Source: Euryarchaeota archaeon UBA53
Lineage (GTDB): Archaea > Thermoplasmatota > Poseidoniia > Poseidoniales > Poseidoniaceae
Direction: 5' to 3'
NCBI GenBank assembly: GCA_002507425.1
Contig: DAZU01000002.1
Span: forward strand, 1 to 27,468
Length of the DNA: 27,468 bases
Part shown: positions 8,154-16,478 of the stretch, piece by piece
Layout: each line of letters starts with the position of its first letter
Numbering within the stretch: position 1 is the first letter of the stretch
Notes under the pieces: model-generated
What the model was told of the DNA's origin: nothing
The model's database searches: none
What the model saw: only the letters and a program-made list of their open reading frames with translations
Made by a program: the position numbers and the translations under genes

Positions 8154-8714
8154 TTATTCTATGACTTCATTTAACAACCATTCGTGAAATCGATAATCAT
8201 TAGTTAGTTCAGGATGGAATGTAAGCGCCATCTTTTTTCCTTCTAATACTCCTACAACTTCTTCTCCAAGCCATGCAATAGGGTTTTTTGAGCCTTTCAA
8301 AAATCTTGGTGCCCTAATAAAAACACCGTGAAAATCATCCTCTTGAGGATAACCAATTCGTATTTTGGATTGAAAACTTTCCTTTTGCCGACCAAATGCA
8401 TTTCTTACAATAGATGTTGAAATCAATCCTTGTTGAGAGAGCAGTATTGCCCCTGCACAAGTCCCTAAAACTGGAATATTAAAATCTGTAATATATTTCC
8501 ATAAACCGTCCAACAGGTCTTCATTTTTGCTGGCAATTTTCATCGCTGTGCTTTCTCCACCAGGCAAAATAAGAGCATTAATTCCATCTATATCGCTGGA
8601 TTTTCTTAATTGCCTGATATTAACATCAATGTCGAGATTTTGTGCAGCATTTTGTAATGATATAATGTGCTCACGTCGGGCTCCTTGCAACATTGCAATA
8701 CCGACCTCGATCAT
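8154..8714 (-). CDS. pdxT: pyridoxal 5'-phosphate synthase, glutaminase subunit
   Basis: PdxT hydrolyses glutamine and channels ammonia to PdxS, which makes PLP. Seen: the class I glutamine amidotransferase triad with nucleophile Cys86 in GTCAGA, His167 and Glu169 in FHPEL, and the PdxT-specific GGEST loop (52-56) and LQGARREH (9-16). 186 residues is close to the usual 190-200. PdxS is not in the window. It is transcribed divergently from the class V aminotransferase, itself a PLP enzyme, across a 78-base gap. The photolyase gene lies downstream on the same strand. Confidence 0.93.
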   Translation of the reverse strand: MIEVGIAMLQGARREHIISLQNAAQNLDIDVNIRQLRKSSDIDGINALILPGGESTAMKIASKNEDLLDGLWKYITDFNIPVLGTCAGAILLSQQGLISTSIVRNAFGRQKESFQSKIRIGYPQEDDFHGVFIRAPRFLKGSKNPIAWLGEEVVGVLEGKKMALTFHPELTNDYRFHEWLLNEVIE

Positions 8715-8792
8715 AAATGGCGCACAAGGTATGGTTATTCAGAGCCTCGGTTTGTAGTTCAATTATTGTACTGAGTACTTATCGGGCCAAAC

Positions 8793-9977
8793 ATGCCACA
8801 TCAAGGAGATTGTTTTCTTGTCCCAGGTCCGGTCCGGATGAACCAATCTTGTTTGGACGCTTTAGCGACCCCTGTTATAACTGCTAGAGGCTCTGAGTTT
8901 AGGGATGTAATGGCTAGCCTCAACAGTGGCCTACGCTATGCTTTCAATCTCTCTCCATCTGAAAAAATCCGCAAAAAACAATCGTGGACTGGTGATGATG
9001 GTTACAAAATAATCGTTGTCTCAGGGTCTGGGACTGCTGCCATGGAAATGGTCTTAGCTAATCGTTTCAGGCCGAATGATAGAGTCTTGGTGCCAACAAA
9101 TGGCAAATTTGGTGAAAGAGTCGCTGAAATGGGCTCAAGATTTTGCAATGTAAAACATCTCAAATATGATTGGGGTAGGTCATTTGATTTCGGTGAAATT
9201 GAAGAACAATTGGCTAGAGGTAATTGGGAAGCATTGGCAATATGTCATAATGAGACTTCCTCGGGTATAACTCAAGACGCTGAGGAACTTGCTGAAATGT
9301 GTCACAGACACAACGTATCTTTCATAATTGACGGAATAACAAGCGTTGGTGGAATGCCTGTTCATCCAGAAAAATGGGGAGCAGAAGCAGTCGTAGTAGG
9401 TGGGCAAAAATGTACTGCAGGTCCGAGTGGAATCGCTGCTATTGCAGTTAACGAACACTTCGTTAAAAGGTGTAATGCAATAAGAAATCAAGGTGATTCT
9501 AATCCTGTTTATTATCTCGATATAATTTCTGCATTGAAAAAAGGTGACGATGATCAAACACCTTGGACACCGGCAATAAATCCTGCAATGGGTTGGAGTG
9601 CAGCACTTGATACACTGAGAGAAGAGGGTCTGGAGAATAGGTGGGAACGTTGCACAAAACTAGCAAAAGGTGTGAGGAACTTATTTACAGACTTAGGTTT
9701 TAAACTTCTCGCGGATGAATATTTTCGATCAGATACCGTCACAGCGATATTATATCCTGAGGGTATTGATGACACATGGAGAACAAAATTGAAAGATGAT
9801 TATCAAACACAAGTGATTGGTGCTCAAGACCATTTTAAGGGCAAGATGTTCAGGGTAGGTAGCATGGGAGAAACAACAATTCCAGAAATGGTTGAGGGTT
9901 GTAAAAGAATGATTTCTTGCTTCAATGATTTTGGACTAGACTTGTCTGTAGAAAGTGTTGAGTCTTATTTTGAGTGA
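8793..9977 (+). CDS. class V PLP aminotransferase (alanine/serine-glyoxylate type)
   Basis: A fold-type I, class V aminotransferase of the alanine-glyoxylate/serine-pyruvate group. Seen: the N-terminal LVPGPVRMNQ (substrate region), SGSGTAAMEM phosphate-binding loop, HNETSSG, FIIDGITSVGG with the Asp that contacts the PLP ring nitrogen, and the Schiff-base lysine Lys206 in GGQKCTAGPSG. 394 residues matches the family. The substrate (alanine, serine, or a phosphonate amine) cannot be read from motifs. nadM starts four bases after the stop codon, so the two are very likely co-transcribed. Neighbouring pdxT is divergent and supplies the cofactor. Confidence 0.88.
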   Translation: MPHQGDCFLVPGPVRMNQSCLDALATPVITARGSEFRDVMASLNSGLRYAFNLSPSEKIRKKQSWTGDDGYKIIVVSGSGTAAMEMVLANRFRPNDRVLVPTNGKFGERVAEMGSRFCNVKHLKYDWGRSFDFGEIEEQLARGNWEALAICHNETSSGITQDAEELAEMCHRHNVSFIIDGITSVGGMPVHPEKWGAEAVVVGGQKCTAGPSGIAAIAVNEHFVKRCNAIRNQGDSNPVYYLDIISALKKGDDDQTPWTPAINPAMGWSAALDTLREEGLENRWERCTKLAKGVRNLFTDLGFKLLADEYFRSDTVTAILYPEGIDDTWRTKLKDDYQTQVIGAQDHFKGKMFRVGSMGETTIPEMVEGCKRMISCFNDFGLDLSVESVESYFE

Positions 9978-9981
9978 TACT

Positions 9982-10512
9982 ATGTATATCGTTCTAGGAA
10001 GATTCCAACCTTTTCATAGAGGTCATGCACATTTAGTAGATGCAGCACTGCATAAGGGCCCGGTCACTATTGCGATAGGTTCTAGTGATGCTGAAATAAA
10101 TATGAACAATCCATGGGATGCTAGCGAAAGAGAGTCGATGATAAGAGAATGGCTAAGTGGAAGAGAGGCTAATATTGTTCAAATCCCCGATATAAACGAC
10201 CCTCCGAATTGGGTTGAGCATGCAAAAAAATTTCATGGGGATGGGATTCTAGTTACGAGCGATGAAGACACCAGAAATTTGTATTCCAAGTCAGATTTTC
10301 CGGTCCATTTCGTTGAATATTCACAAAGAGAATCATTGGAGGGTTGGAGGGTCAGATTGACACTAAAAATGCTATCAACAGTTTACGAACAAGACGGGCA
10401 AAAGCAAGTCATGCTTGCGTCTATTCCTGAAAAAGTAGTAGATTGGTTGATAGACAATGATGCTCTTCATAGGTTATACTCAATGTCACAAGGAATGGAA
10501 CATCAAGGTTGA
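9982..10512 (+). CDS. nadM: nicotinamide-nucleotide adenylyltransferase (archaeal type)
   Basis: Makes NAD from NMN and ATP. Seen: the nucleotidyltransferase start YIVLGRFQPFHRGH, with the HxGH motif at residues 12-15, and a C-terminal ESLEGWRVR segment at the place of the second ATP-binding motif (ISxTxxR-like). 176 residues fits the archaeal NadM family. The start is the ATG at 9982; nine residues upstream that could be read in frame belong to the previous gene. The stop of the aminotransferase (TGA) lies inside GAGTGAT, which resembles part of the archaeal Shine-Dalgarno GGAGGTGAT, four bases before the ATG. This suggests translational coupling. Confidence 0.92.
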   Translation: MYIVLGRFQPFHRGHAHLVDAALHKGPVTIAIGSSDAEINMNNPWDASERESMIREWLSGREANIVQIPDINDPPNWVEHAKKFHGDGILVTSDEDTRNLYSKSDFPVHFVEYSQRESLEGWRVRLTLKMLSTVYEQDGQKQVMLASIPEKVVDWLIDNDALHRLYSMSQGMEHQG

Positions 10513-10551
10513 CGGGTCAAAATTTATTTGCGTCCAATCACACGAAGGCCC

Positions 10552-10779
10552 GTGAACATAGTCAAAAAGTTCCTTGTCATGTCTGCCGGACTTGGAATCA
10601 GTGGGCTGATTGGAGCGGTATCCTGCGTTTTACTTCTTTACGTTCTAATAGACGCAACAATAGCTGGTGCTGATGAGGCTGTTTGGCTATATTTGTGCGC
10701 TGCGGTAGGAGTAATTGTGGGAGTCATATGTTTCAGATTTGTATTGTGGGCAGGTAAAAGCAACAACGTCTTGCAGTAA
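10552..10779 (+). CDS. small two-helix membrane protein
   Basis: About 75 residues with two hydrophobic helices (about FLVMSAGLGISGLIGAVSCVLLL and WLYLCAAVGVIVGVICFRFVL) and a short basic C-terminus. The start is uncertain: GTG at 10552, TTG at 10528 (83 residues) or ATG at 10579. No family recognised. It sits between nadM (39 bases upstream) and the thioredoxin-CcdA gene (59 bases downstream), on the same strand. Coding status is supported mainly by membrane pattern and lack of any competing gene. Confidence 0.55.
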   Translation: MNIVKKFLVMSAGLGISGLIGAVSCVLLLYVLIDATIAGADEAVWLYLCAAVGVIVGVICFRFVLWAGKSNNVLQ

Positions 10780-10838
10780 AATTTGCCAATAATCTTCAAC
10801 GCGAGGGTTTGATAACTCAAGCAGATTAGGATAAGATA

Positions 10839-12545
10839 ATGGGTCTGAAAGATCGCTTTGGTGTAGACCTCGGCGTGTTTAAGGACCTCACAACTTGGAA
10901 GGCTCTGGGTATTGGAATTGTTTTATTCTCTATAATCGGTTACGCCGGCCTATCTATGTTCGACCTAGCATCATCAACTTATGGCGTAGATCGAGATAAC
11001 ATAAGATTAGCACCAGACTTTGAAGTCGAAAGCCTTGACAGAGAAACCGAAGAATCTCCATATGTTAACGAAACAGGTTGGTTCAAACTATCTGAGCAGA
11101 GAGGGAAAGCGGTTGTCGTATTAGATTTCATGGCGATAGATTGTGCGAATTGTCATATCGTGCAAGCACACCTAGAGAAGAAACTGGATGAATGGAAATC
11201 GTATGAAGGCGATTACGAAATTATCGTCGTGTCTGTTGGGATGTGGTATCCCGGAGAAGATTTAGACATGTTATACGAAAAATTTGGTGATCCGCAATCG
11301 GATTCTCACATGCCATGGGTGGTTGCAACTGGTCAAACCGACTCGGTGTTAAAGCATGAAAAAATACACTCGGGTTTTAATTCATCACAGGTTGATTTAG
11401 ACGATGGTACGTATTGTTTAGAAGTTCAAGTAAATAATTCTCAAAAGGATGTATCGTGCTTCGATATTGGTCAAGGGCTAGAAGACAATGATGGATTAGA
11501 TGTTGACATAGAGGGCATCGATGTAATACTACACGAAAACACGTCAATTAATTTTACAATATCCACTCAACTAGAAGGCAATATAACTTGGGACATCATT
11601 GAATACTATCGTGGTGATATGGTTGAGGAATATCAAGCTCAAGCAATTCCTATCGTATTAGTGATAGATCACGAGGGCTTTATTGTAGCAAAAGAGAGTT
11701 CAGGTACACCAACTAAAGGATGGTCAGAATTCGATTCAATAGTTCTCGCAGCGGCTGATGGAGAAGCTGAAGATCTCAGATTTTCTATTGCTGAGGTTGA
11801 TCGTTCTCCTGGAGCAATTTTTACTATGGGCTTATTACTAGGCGTTCTAGTGTATTTCTCTCCTTGTGCTTTCCCTGTTTTGCCAGGTTACATTTCATAT
11901 TACGTTGGTTTAGGTCAACGTGAAGATGAATTGATGGAAAGCGGAAAACTCGAGACACCTATGCCTGCCCATTGGAAATTAGGTGGACTGGCTGCGCTAG
12001 GTCAGTTGACGTTTTTCGCTATTATTGGGATTGTAGTATTAGGTCTTGGAAGTGTGATTAATCTTTCAGGAACCTTGCATTATTTTGCTTTGGCTGTTGC
12101 AATATTGTTGATTATTCTTGGGGCTTTTATGCTGACTGGCGGTACTGCCCACATGCTTGGTTTCGTGCAGAAACTTGTGGATAAATACTCCACTACAGAA
12201 ATGGATGAAAGATTTACTCCAAAACGTAACATGTATTTATGGGGAATAGGATATTCTGCTGCCTCTATTGACTGCACGGCAGCAGCGGTAATTCCCTTTA
12301 TTGCTTATCTAGCACTTATAGGAGGGGCTGCAACTTGGACAGGTATGATTGGACTAATGCTTTCTGTCAGCTTTTTGATGATTGCAGTCACAACTGTTGT
12401 AGGCCTAGGTCAACAGCGTTTTATCAACATACTAAGAAGGTCTACTGGATTAATAAAAGCAGTTGGTGCTTGGATGATGATGATGGCTGGCGTAGCTCTT
12501 ACAATCTATCTGACCCAACCAGAACTAATAGCAGACCTGATGTAA
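10839..12545 (+). CDS. thioredoxin-like domain fused to CcdA/DsbD-type electron-transfer membrane domain
   Basis: Moves reducing power from the cytoplasm across the membrane to extracytoplasmic disulfides or cytochrome maturation. Seen: a membrane helix at 21-42, an external thioredoxin/TlpA-like domain with CANC (Cys102, Cys105), and its cis-Pro strand QAIPIVLVID near residue 271. A beta-rich insert of roughly 80 residues (about 175-258) splits the fold. The C-terminal six-helix domain (about 326-562) has the CcdA/DsbD redox cysteines Cys343 in SPCAFP and Cys479 in SIDCTAAA. There are exactly six cysteines; the other two (Cys193, Cys207) are in the insert. The domain order is the reverse of E. 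coli DsbD, whose thioredoxin domain is C-terminal. AGGA (10828-10831) precedes the ATG by seven bases. A lipoprotein gene follows after 26 bases. Confidence 0.87.
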   Translation: MGLKDRFGVDLGVFKDLTTWKALGIGIVLFSIIGYAGLSMFDLASSTYGVDRDNIRLAPDFEVESLDRETEESPYVNETGWFKLSEQRGKAVVVLDFMAIDCANCHIVQAHLEKKLDEWKSYEGDYEIIVVSVGMWYPGEDLDMLYEKFGDPQSDSHMPWVVATGQTDSVLKHEKIHSGFNSSQVDLDDGTYCLEVQVNNSQKDVSCFDIGQGLEDNDGLDVDIEGIDVILHENTSINFTISTQLEGNITWDIIEYYRGDMVEEYQAQAIPIVLVIDHEGFIVAKESSGTPTKGWSEFDSIVLAAADGEAEDLRFSIAEVDRSPGAIFTMGLLLGVLVYFSPCAFPVLPGYISYYVGLGQREDELMESGKLETPMPAHWKLGGLAALGQLTFFAIIGIVVLGLGSVINLSGTLHYFALAVAILLIILGAFMLTGGTAHMLGFVQKLVDKYSTTEMDERFTPKRNMYLWGIGYSAASIDCTAAAVIPFIAYLALIGGAATWTGMIGLMLSVSFLMIAVTTVVGLGQQRFINILRRSTGLIKAVGAWMMMMAGVALTIYLTQPELIADLM

Positions 12546-12571
12546 TTAAATTCAAATCGGAGAGGAGTTTT

Positions 12572-13318
12572 ATGACAAAATATAATTCAAATTTGATTGT
12601 CGTGATGTTGTTTTGCTCATTACTTATCGGGTGTGTTGGCCAGGATGATAAGATATCTCAGATTCAGTTAGATGTTTCTCTCAGTTCATCTAGCGGCATA
12701 GTGCTGCATTCCTATGTTGATGGTGAATTATCATCTGTTGAAAATGTTGAGATAGAGTTTGACTTTTCAGCGTCAACCTCGGATAGCAAAATAGTAATCT
12801 TTGGAGTTAATACAAATGACTCCAGAGAATCATTCGAGGTTGACGCTCAGACCACTACAAGTATAACCGTTGAATTTCCTAATCACGGAGTTTATGAGGT
12901 AATAATGTTCGCAGTTGATGAAAATGGAAATCTTGTAGAAAAAATGACTTCGATAATTATTGACTACAGAGTGGACTGGTTAGAATATGAAACCCAAAGC
13001 CCGGGTGTATTAGATTTTGATCCACGCCCATCAAATGGTGGACAACATGCATCGATGATAGAAATCTTATCTACCGTTGAAAATCCAGAGTTGATTACTG
13101 AATTTGGAGGAGGAGATTCTGTGCAGATTACATGGAACGTAATCGACGAAAATGACGATACTTGTCAGAGATACAGCGAACATATTGCAAATGGAGAATC
13201 TATTACTTGGAACACAATTCACTTCAATACATACTTACTCCACGAATTGGTTGTTGACAATGATGATAGTGATGTTTCCATCAACATAGATCAATCGATA
13301 ATCATCTCGTACGATTAA
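12572..13318 (+). CDS. membrane-anchored lipoprotein with PKD-like domain
   Basis: 248 residues. Seen: an N-terminal signal ending in lipobox LIGC (Cys21), then about 100 residues of beta-rich sequence resembling a PKD/immunoglobulin-like fold (FDFSASTSDS, then HGVYEVIMFAVDENGN), and a C-terminal beta-rich domain with one further cysteine (DTCQRYS). The start is the ATG at 12572, with AGGAG at 12563-12567; a longer in-frame reading would overlap the previous gene. It probably sits on the outer face of the membrane. Being 26 bases after the thioredoxin-CcdA fusion, it may be co-transcribed and could be a substrate or partner, but nothing in it proves this. It is convergent with the PAP2-like gene, 15 bases away. 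Confidence 0.75.
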   Translation: MTKYNSNLIVVMLFCSLLIGCVGQDDKISQIQLDVSLSSSSGIVLHSYVDGELSSVENVEIEFDFSASTSDSKIVIFGVNTNDSRESFEVDAQTTTSITVEFPNHGVYEVIMFAVDENGNLVEKMTSIIIDYRVDWLEYETQSPGVLDFDPRPSNGGQHASMIEILSTVENPELITEFGGGDSVQITWNVIDENDDTCQRYSEHIANGESITWNTIHFNTYLLHELVVDNDDSDVSINIDQSIIISYD

Positions 13319-13333
13319 TTCATTTGCTTTGAT

Positions 13334-14092
13334 TTACTCTAGATAGGATTCGTCTGGAAACTTTTCTATCCACTCATTTGAATTAGCATTGTTCATCAAA
13401 GGAATGCACAAGTAATACCATGATAGTAGAGCGACGATTATTCCTGTAACTAAATCAAAAAAGAAATGTTGCTTTGTGGTCATAACAGACGCACACAACA
13501 TAATCCAAGAAATCCAAGCCAAAATTTCTGCCCTTGCACTAAGCACTTTCCAATGCCTAACAAGCATCAACATCATAAGTGATTGAACGATATGTAAACT
13601 AGGCCATGCATTGTATGGTTTATCGATCTGATGCATTAAATCACCAATCCAAAATCCCCAGAACCCTTCACCCTTTCTAATGCCAATTGGTATCTCTTCC
13701 CTAATGTATATCTCTGTTGGAAACAATATAAAAATTAGATAAACGATCCAAGTTATGGTAATCATGACTTGATTGAAAGCGAACATTTCTCTTATTCGAT
13801 GATCATTTTTTATTCCGTAATAGCAGGCAACCGGATAATATAGGTATAGTGTCAAATAAATCACTGAAGACCAGGCCAAGAAAGGAATCCATGAGTCTAT
13901 TGGTGTAATTGGATCTATTACCGAGCGGTCTAAATTACCCATTATTCTGTTAATTATAGAGTAAGGTATTGCCATAGTCAAAATAGCAACCAACATTGTA
14001 TATGTGAAAATTCGTGAATTTTCCTTGTTGCGCCAGTGGGGTTTCCATATTCCCCAAGGACGCTTGAACATAGAGGTGCTATGGCATCTCAT
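13334..14092 (-). CDS. PAP2-like integral membrane phosphatase/phosphotransferase
   Basis: Five to six membrane helices and two PAP2 active-site motifs: PSLH in NAWPSLHIVQS (family PSGH/PSLH) and TTKQHFFFD in the penultimate loop (family pattern with His-x3-Asp). The first PAP2 motif (KxxxxxxRP) is not evident, as in the divergent PAP2_3/Aur1-like branch. Members cleave or transfer phosphate on lipids such as inositol- or polyprenyl-phosphate. In an archaeon an ether-lipid or isoprenoid-phosphate substrate is plausible (inference). 252 residues; the ATG at 14071 (MFKRPWG) is an alternative start. No Shine-Dalgarno seen for either. It is 76 bases downstream of the SPFH gene on the same strand. 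Confidence 0.75.
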   Translation of the reverse strand: MRCHSTSMFKRPWGIWKPHWRNKENSRIFTYTMLVAILTMAIPYSIINRIMGNLDRSVIDPITPIDSWIPFLAWSSVIYLTLYLYYPVACYYGIKNDHRIREMFAFNQVMITITWIVYLIFILFPTEIYIREEIPIGIRKGEGFWGFWIGDLMHQIDKPYNAWPSLHIVQSLMMLMLVRHWKVLSARAEILAWISWIMLCASVMTTKQHFFFDLVTGIIVALLSWYYLCIPLMNNANSNEWIEKFPDESYLE

Positions 14093-14168
14093 TATTCATG
14101 CAATCGGACAAATCAAATAGAATATTATCATTGATTACATCCTGTAAAGGATTCAAATTTTAATCCCA

Positions 14169-15296
14169 TTATTGGTCGGAATTTGTTTCTTCGCCAGACC
14201 CATCAATTGCTTTTTGTGCGGTCTGTTGTTTCAACAATTCCTGAATAACTTCTGGAGATAGCGCACCATGCTGTGCTGCTAATTCAAGCATATCTTTTTG
14301 GAATTGGTTTTGTGATTCCATTCTCTGATTTTGAAAATCCTGCTGTTTTGCAATTCTATCAGCCTTTCTCGCCTGAACTTGTTCGAACATGTCCATTGCT
14401 CGCTTGGTTTTTGCATCCGCTTCGTCTGATCGGATTTCCATTTTTTCACGCTCGAACGTTAATTGTGCGTTCCATTTTGCTTCTTGCGCTCTGAGTTCTT
14501 TTAGTTCTGATTCCAATTCAATAGTAACCTTGCCTTGTGCCTCAGCCCTAGCGACGTTTGTTTCCATTTCAATTCTAGCCAGGGTCAGTGCTTCTGTTTG
14601 AGAGTAATGTGCTAACTGTGCTTCAGTATTTACCTGGTTACCAGCAGTCTGAGCTTCAATTGCAGCCCTGTGCTTTTGAACTAATTCCATATCTGTGGGA
14701 TTTGTAACAGGGAATGCTTTGACCATGGTGAATCCTAGATTTGACAACAAATTTCTCATTCCCATCTCTGCACTCATTTCAAATCTCTCTAAAAATTGTC
14801 CAGACCGTAGCTCAGAATAATCTTCGCACATTGCTAGACTTGGTGTTACAACCCTTGCTTTCACCTCATCGGATAATATTTTGATCAAACCTTCTCGATT
14901 TAGGATTGGGGCATTGTTGGCAAAATAATTCAGCAACTTGGGCACATCATCTAGTTCCATTCTAAGGCGAAGGTTTGCAAACCCACTCACTTTCTCTCCA
15001 TTAGCAATCTGACCATCAAAAGGAATCCAATAATCCATTGGGCCAGTCATTGCGAACAATAGTCTTCTATCGGTTGCGGTAACCCCCATTTTGTCTCCTA
15101 ACCATCGAGAAAAACCACCTGCCATGCTCTTGAGAAGAGTTTCAGTTAGGATATCACCTATTCTCCCGTCCACAATAAGAGCACACGCTTCATTTGGCTT
15201 GAGCATGACTTGTTGTGAGGACAAGGTCTGTATTTTATCTGCATTTACTAGCCTAGCTATAATATCAGGGCTTTCTCTCCATCTGTAATTTGCCAT
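14169..15296 (-). CDS. SPFH/band-7-like protein with long coiled coil
   Basis: 375 residues. The first 215 or so form an alpha/beta domain resembling SPFH/band 7 (flotillin/stomatin) proteins: LKPNEACALIVDGRI, MTGPMDYWIPFDG, then LNREGLIKILSDEVKAR and GMRNLLSNLGF. The next 130 or so are Ala/Glu/Lys/Gln-rich coiled coil, and the C-terminus (SPEVIQELLKQQT) is polar. There is no N-terminal membrane helix and no C-terminal zinc ribbon, so it may bind membranes peripherally, like the soluble SPFH proteins linked to envelope stress (B. subtilis YdjI type; similarity by layout only). The upstream stop TGA sits in AAGTGATAAT, four bases before the ATG, so translation is probably coupled to the helical partner. 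Function unknown. Confidence 0.7.
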   Translation of the reverse strand: MANYRWRESPDIIARLVNADKIQTLSSQQVMLKPNEACALIVDGRIGDILTETLLKSMAGGFSRWLGDKMGVTATDRRLLFAMTGPMDYWIPFDGQIANGEKVSGFANLRLRMELDDVPKLLNYFANNAPILNREGLIKILSDEVKARVVTPSLAMCEDYSELRSGQFLERFEMSAEMGMRNLLSNLGFTMVKAFPVTNPTDMELVQKHRAAIEAQTAGNQVNTEAQLAHYSQTEALTLARIEMETNVARAEAQGKVTIELESELKELRAQEAKWNAQLTFEREKMEIRSDEADAKTKRAMDMFEQVQARKADRIAKQQDFQNQRMESQNQFQKDMLELAAQHGALSPEVIQELLKQQTAQKAIDGSGEETNSDQ

Positions 15297-15300
15297 ATTA

Positions 15301-15864
15301 TCACTTCTTTACTTTCTTTTGTCTTAATCCCGCTAGGACGTTTGCCCTAGCCCCAAAAAATCCTTTAGAACTGGTTAACATTTGAGTGGTTTGTAGAATC
15401 AGTTGCTTAGAATTATGTGTTTCAATTGCTATTGATTGTTCCGCACTGTTTGCAATGTTTACCGCTTTTGTCACCATATCTATGACTTCGTGATCATGTT
15501 TGATAAGTTTTTTCAGATTCTTATTTGATGGTGAACGTTGTCCTGAAAGAAAGGCATGCTCCATTCCAGAAGTTGCTTTTTTTACATCCTCTGTAAGGTA
15601 ATCACATTCCTCAATGCATTGTTTTGCGGCTCTAGCAATCTCCAGCTCATTTTGCTTGAATTGTATGTCAAATATGTTTTGCATATGGTTACGAACTCTT
15701 CCCACAGCTCGAGAGATCTCATCTCTGACCATCTTGTCGGTTTCAAATCTCGAACCTTTAGTATATCCATTGTAACCAATTAACACTAATTGGACACCCC
15801 TTATGTAGGGTACAATGTCTAAAGGTATGGCGACCATATCTTTCCCTATTTGTATATGAGACAC
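15301..15864 (-). CDS. helical protein of unknown function, partner of SPFH protein
   Basis: 187 residues from GTG at 15864. An ATG ten codons in (15837) has AGGG seven bases upstream and is an equally good start. Seen: a short N-terminal hydrophobic stretch (DIVPYIRGVQLVLIGYNG), then almost entirely predicted alpha helix with charged heptads, and a basic C-terminus (ANVLAGLRQKKVKK). No enzyme motif. Its stop is four bases before the SPFH gene start. It follows thiQ by 26 bases (53 if the ATG is used), so it may be on the tail of the thiamine operon or have its own promoter. The tight pairing suggests the two proteins act together, perhaps at the membrane. Confidence 0.65.
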   Translation of the reverse strand: MSHIQIGKDMVAIPLDIVPYIRGVQLVLIGYNGYTKGSRFETDKMVRDEISRAVGRVRNHMQNIFDIQFKQNELEIARAAKQCIEECDYLTEDVKKATSGMEHAFLSGQRSPSNKNLKKLIKHDHEVIDMVTKAVNIANSAEQSIAIETHNSKQLILQTTQMLTSSKGFFGARANVLAGLRQKKVKK

Positions 15865-15890
15865 ACTAGCATATCATGGTAGCGGCTGAA

Positions 15891-16478
15891 TTAGAGAGAA
15901 ACTACTCTGTCAGCGAAATTTTCTGCAATCTTTTTGTTATGAGTTACCAATATTGCTGGACATCCTCTTTTCTTGAGCAATTCTCTGACCTCTGAGACCA
16001 ATCTATCAGATAAATCATCATCGATTGAACTGAATGGTTCATCTAGCAAAAGAACTGTTGGATTTGCCAACAACGCCCTAGCCAAAGCGACTCGTTGTCC
16101 TTCTCCACCTGATAGAGTTTCTACTCTGCGTTGATTAAAGCCCTGCAATCCTACTTCCTCTAAAGCGTCGAATATTTCCTTATTTTTAGAACCTAATTTC
16201 AGGTTACCTTCAACCGATAGATGGGGGTAAAGGACGGGCTTTTGGAAAATTAAACCAATCCCTCTTCGTTCTGGTTTGACATCAGTAATTTCCTCTGAAT
16301 TTAGAATAATACGTCCTTTATCCAAGATTTCCAATCCACAAATGCATCTCAATAGTGTTGTTTTCCCACTGCCACTTGGTCCAGTTATTGCGACTATTTC
16401 TCCAGGTTTAAGTTGAAGATTAAAACCTGAGAATAGAGGTTTCTCAAATGATTTTTCAAAGTCAATACACTCTAACAT
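15891..16478 (-). CDS. thiQ: thiamine ABC transporter ATPase
   Basis: Energises import through ThiP. Seen: Walker A GPSGSGKTT (33-41), Q-loop Gln79 in IFQKP, signature LSGGE (122-126), Walker B VLLLDEP (142-148), and switch His180 in VTHN. At 195 residues it is short, with no C-terminal regulatory domain, like bacterial ThiQ. The ATG overlaps the thiP stop by one base (TGATG), so translation is coupled. Assignment to thiamine rather than iron or another substrate rests on the substrate-binding protein and regulator in the same operon. Confidence 0.87.
   Translation of the reverse strand: MLECIDFEKSFEKPLFSGFNLQLKPGEIVAITGPSGSGKTTLLRCICGLEILDKGRIILNSEEITDVKPERRGIGLIFQKPVLYPHLSVEGNLKLGSKNKEIFDALEEVGLQGFNQRRVETLSGGEGQRVALARALLANPTVLLLDEPFSSIDDDLSDRLVSEVRELLKKRGCPAILVTHNKKIAENFADRVVSL

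Noticed and set aside
8768..8778. GTAC-TGA-GTAC inverted repeat upstream of the aminotransferase
   Set aside because: Arms of four bases are too short to separate from chance in this gap.
9180..9557. 125-codon minus-strand open frame within the aminotransferase gene
   Set aside because: It lies wholly opposite a strong PLP-enzyme gene with intact motifs, and its translation is Cys/Thr/Tyr-rich with no family likeness.
8154..10512. Vitamin-cofactor gene cluster (pdxT, aminotransferase, nadM)
   Set aside because: The genes are divergent and serve different pathways; proximity alone does not support a single system.
12335..12571. N-terminal extension of the lipoprotein reading frame
   Set aside because: It overlaps the membrane domain of the previous gene in another frame, and a good Shine-Dalgarno plus signal peptide begins at 12572.
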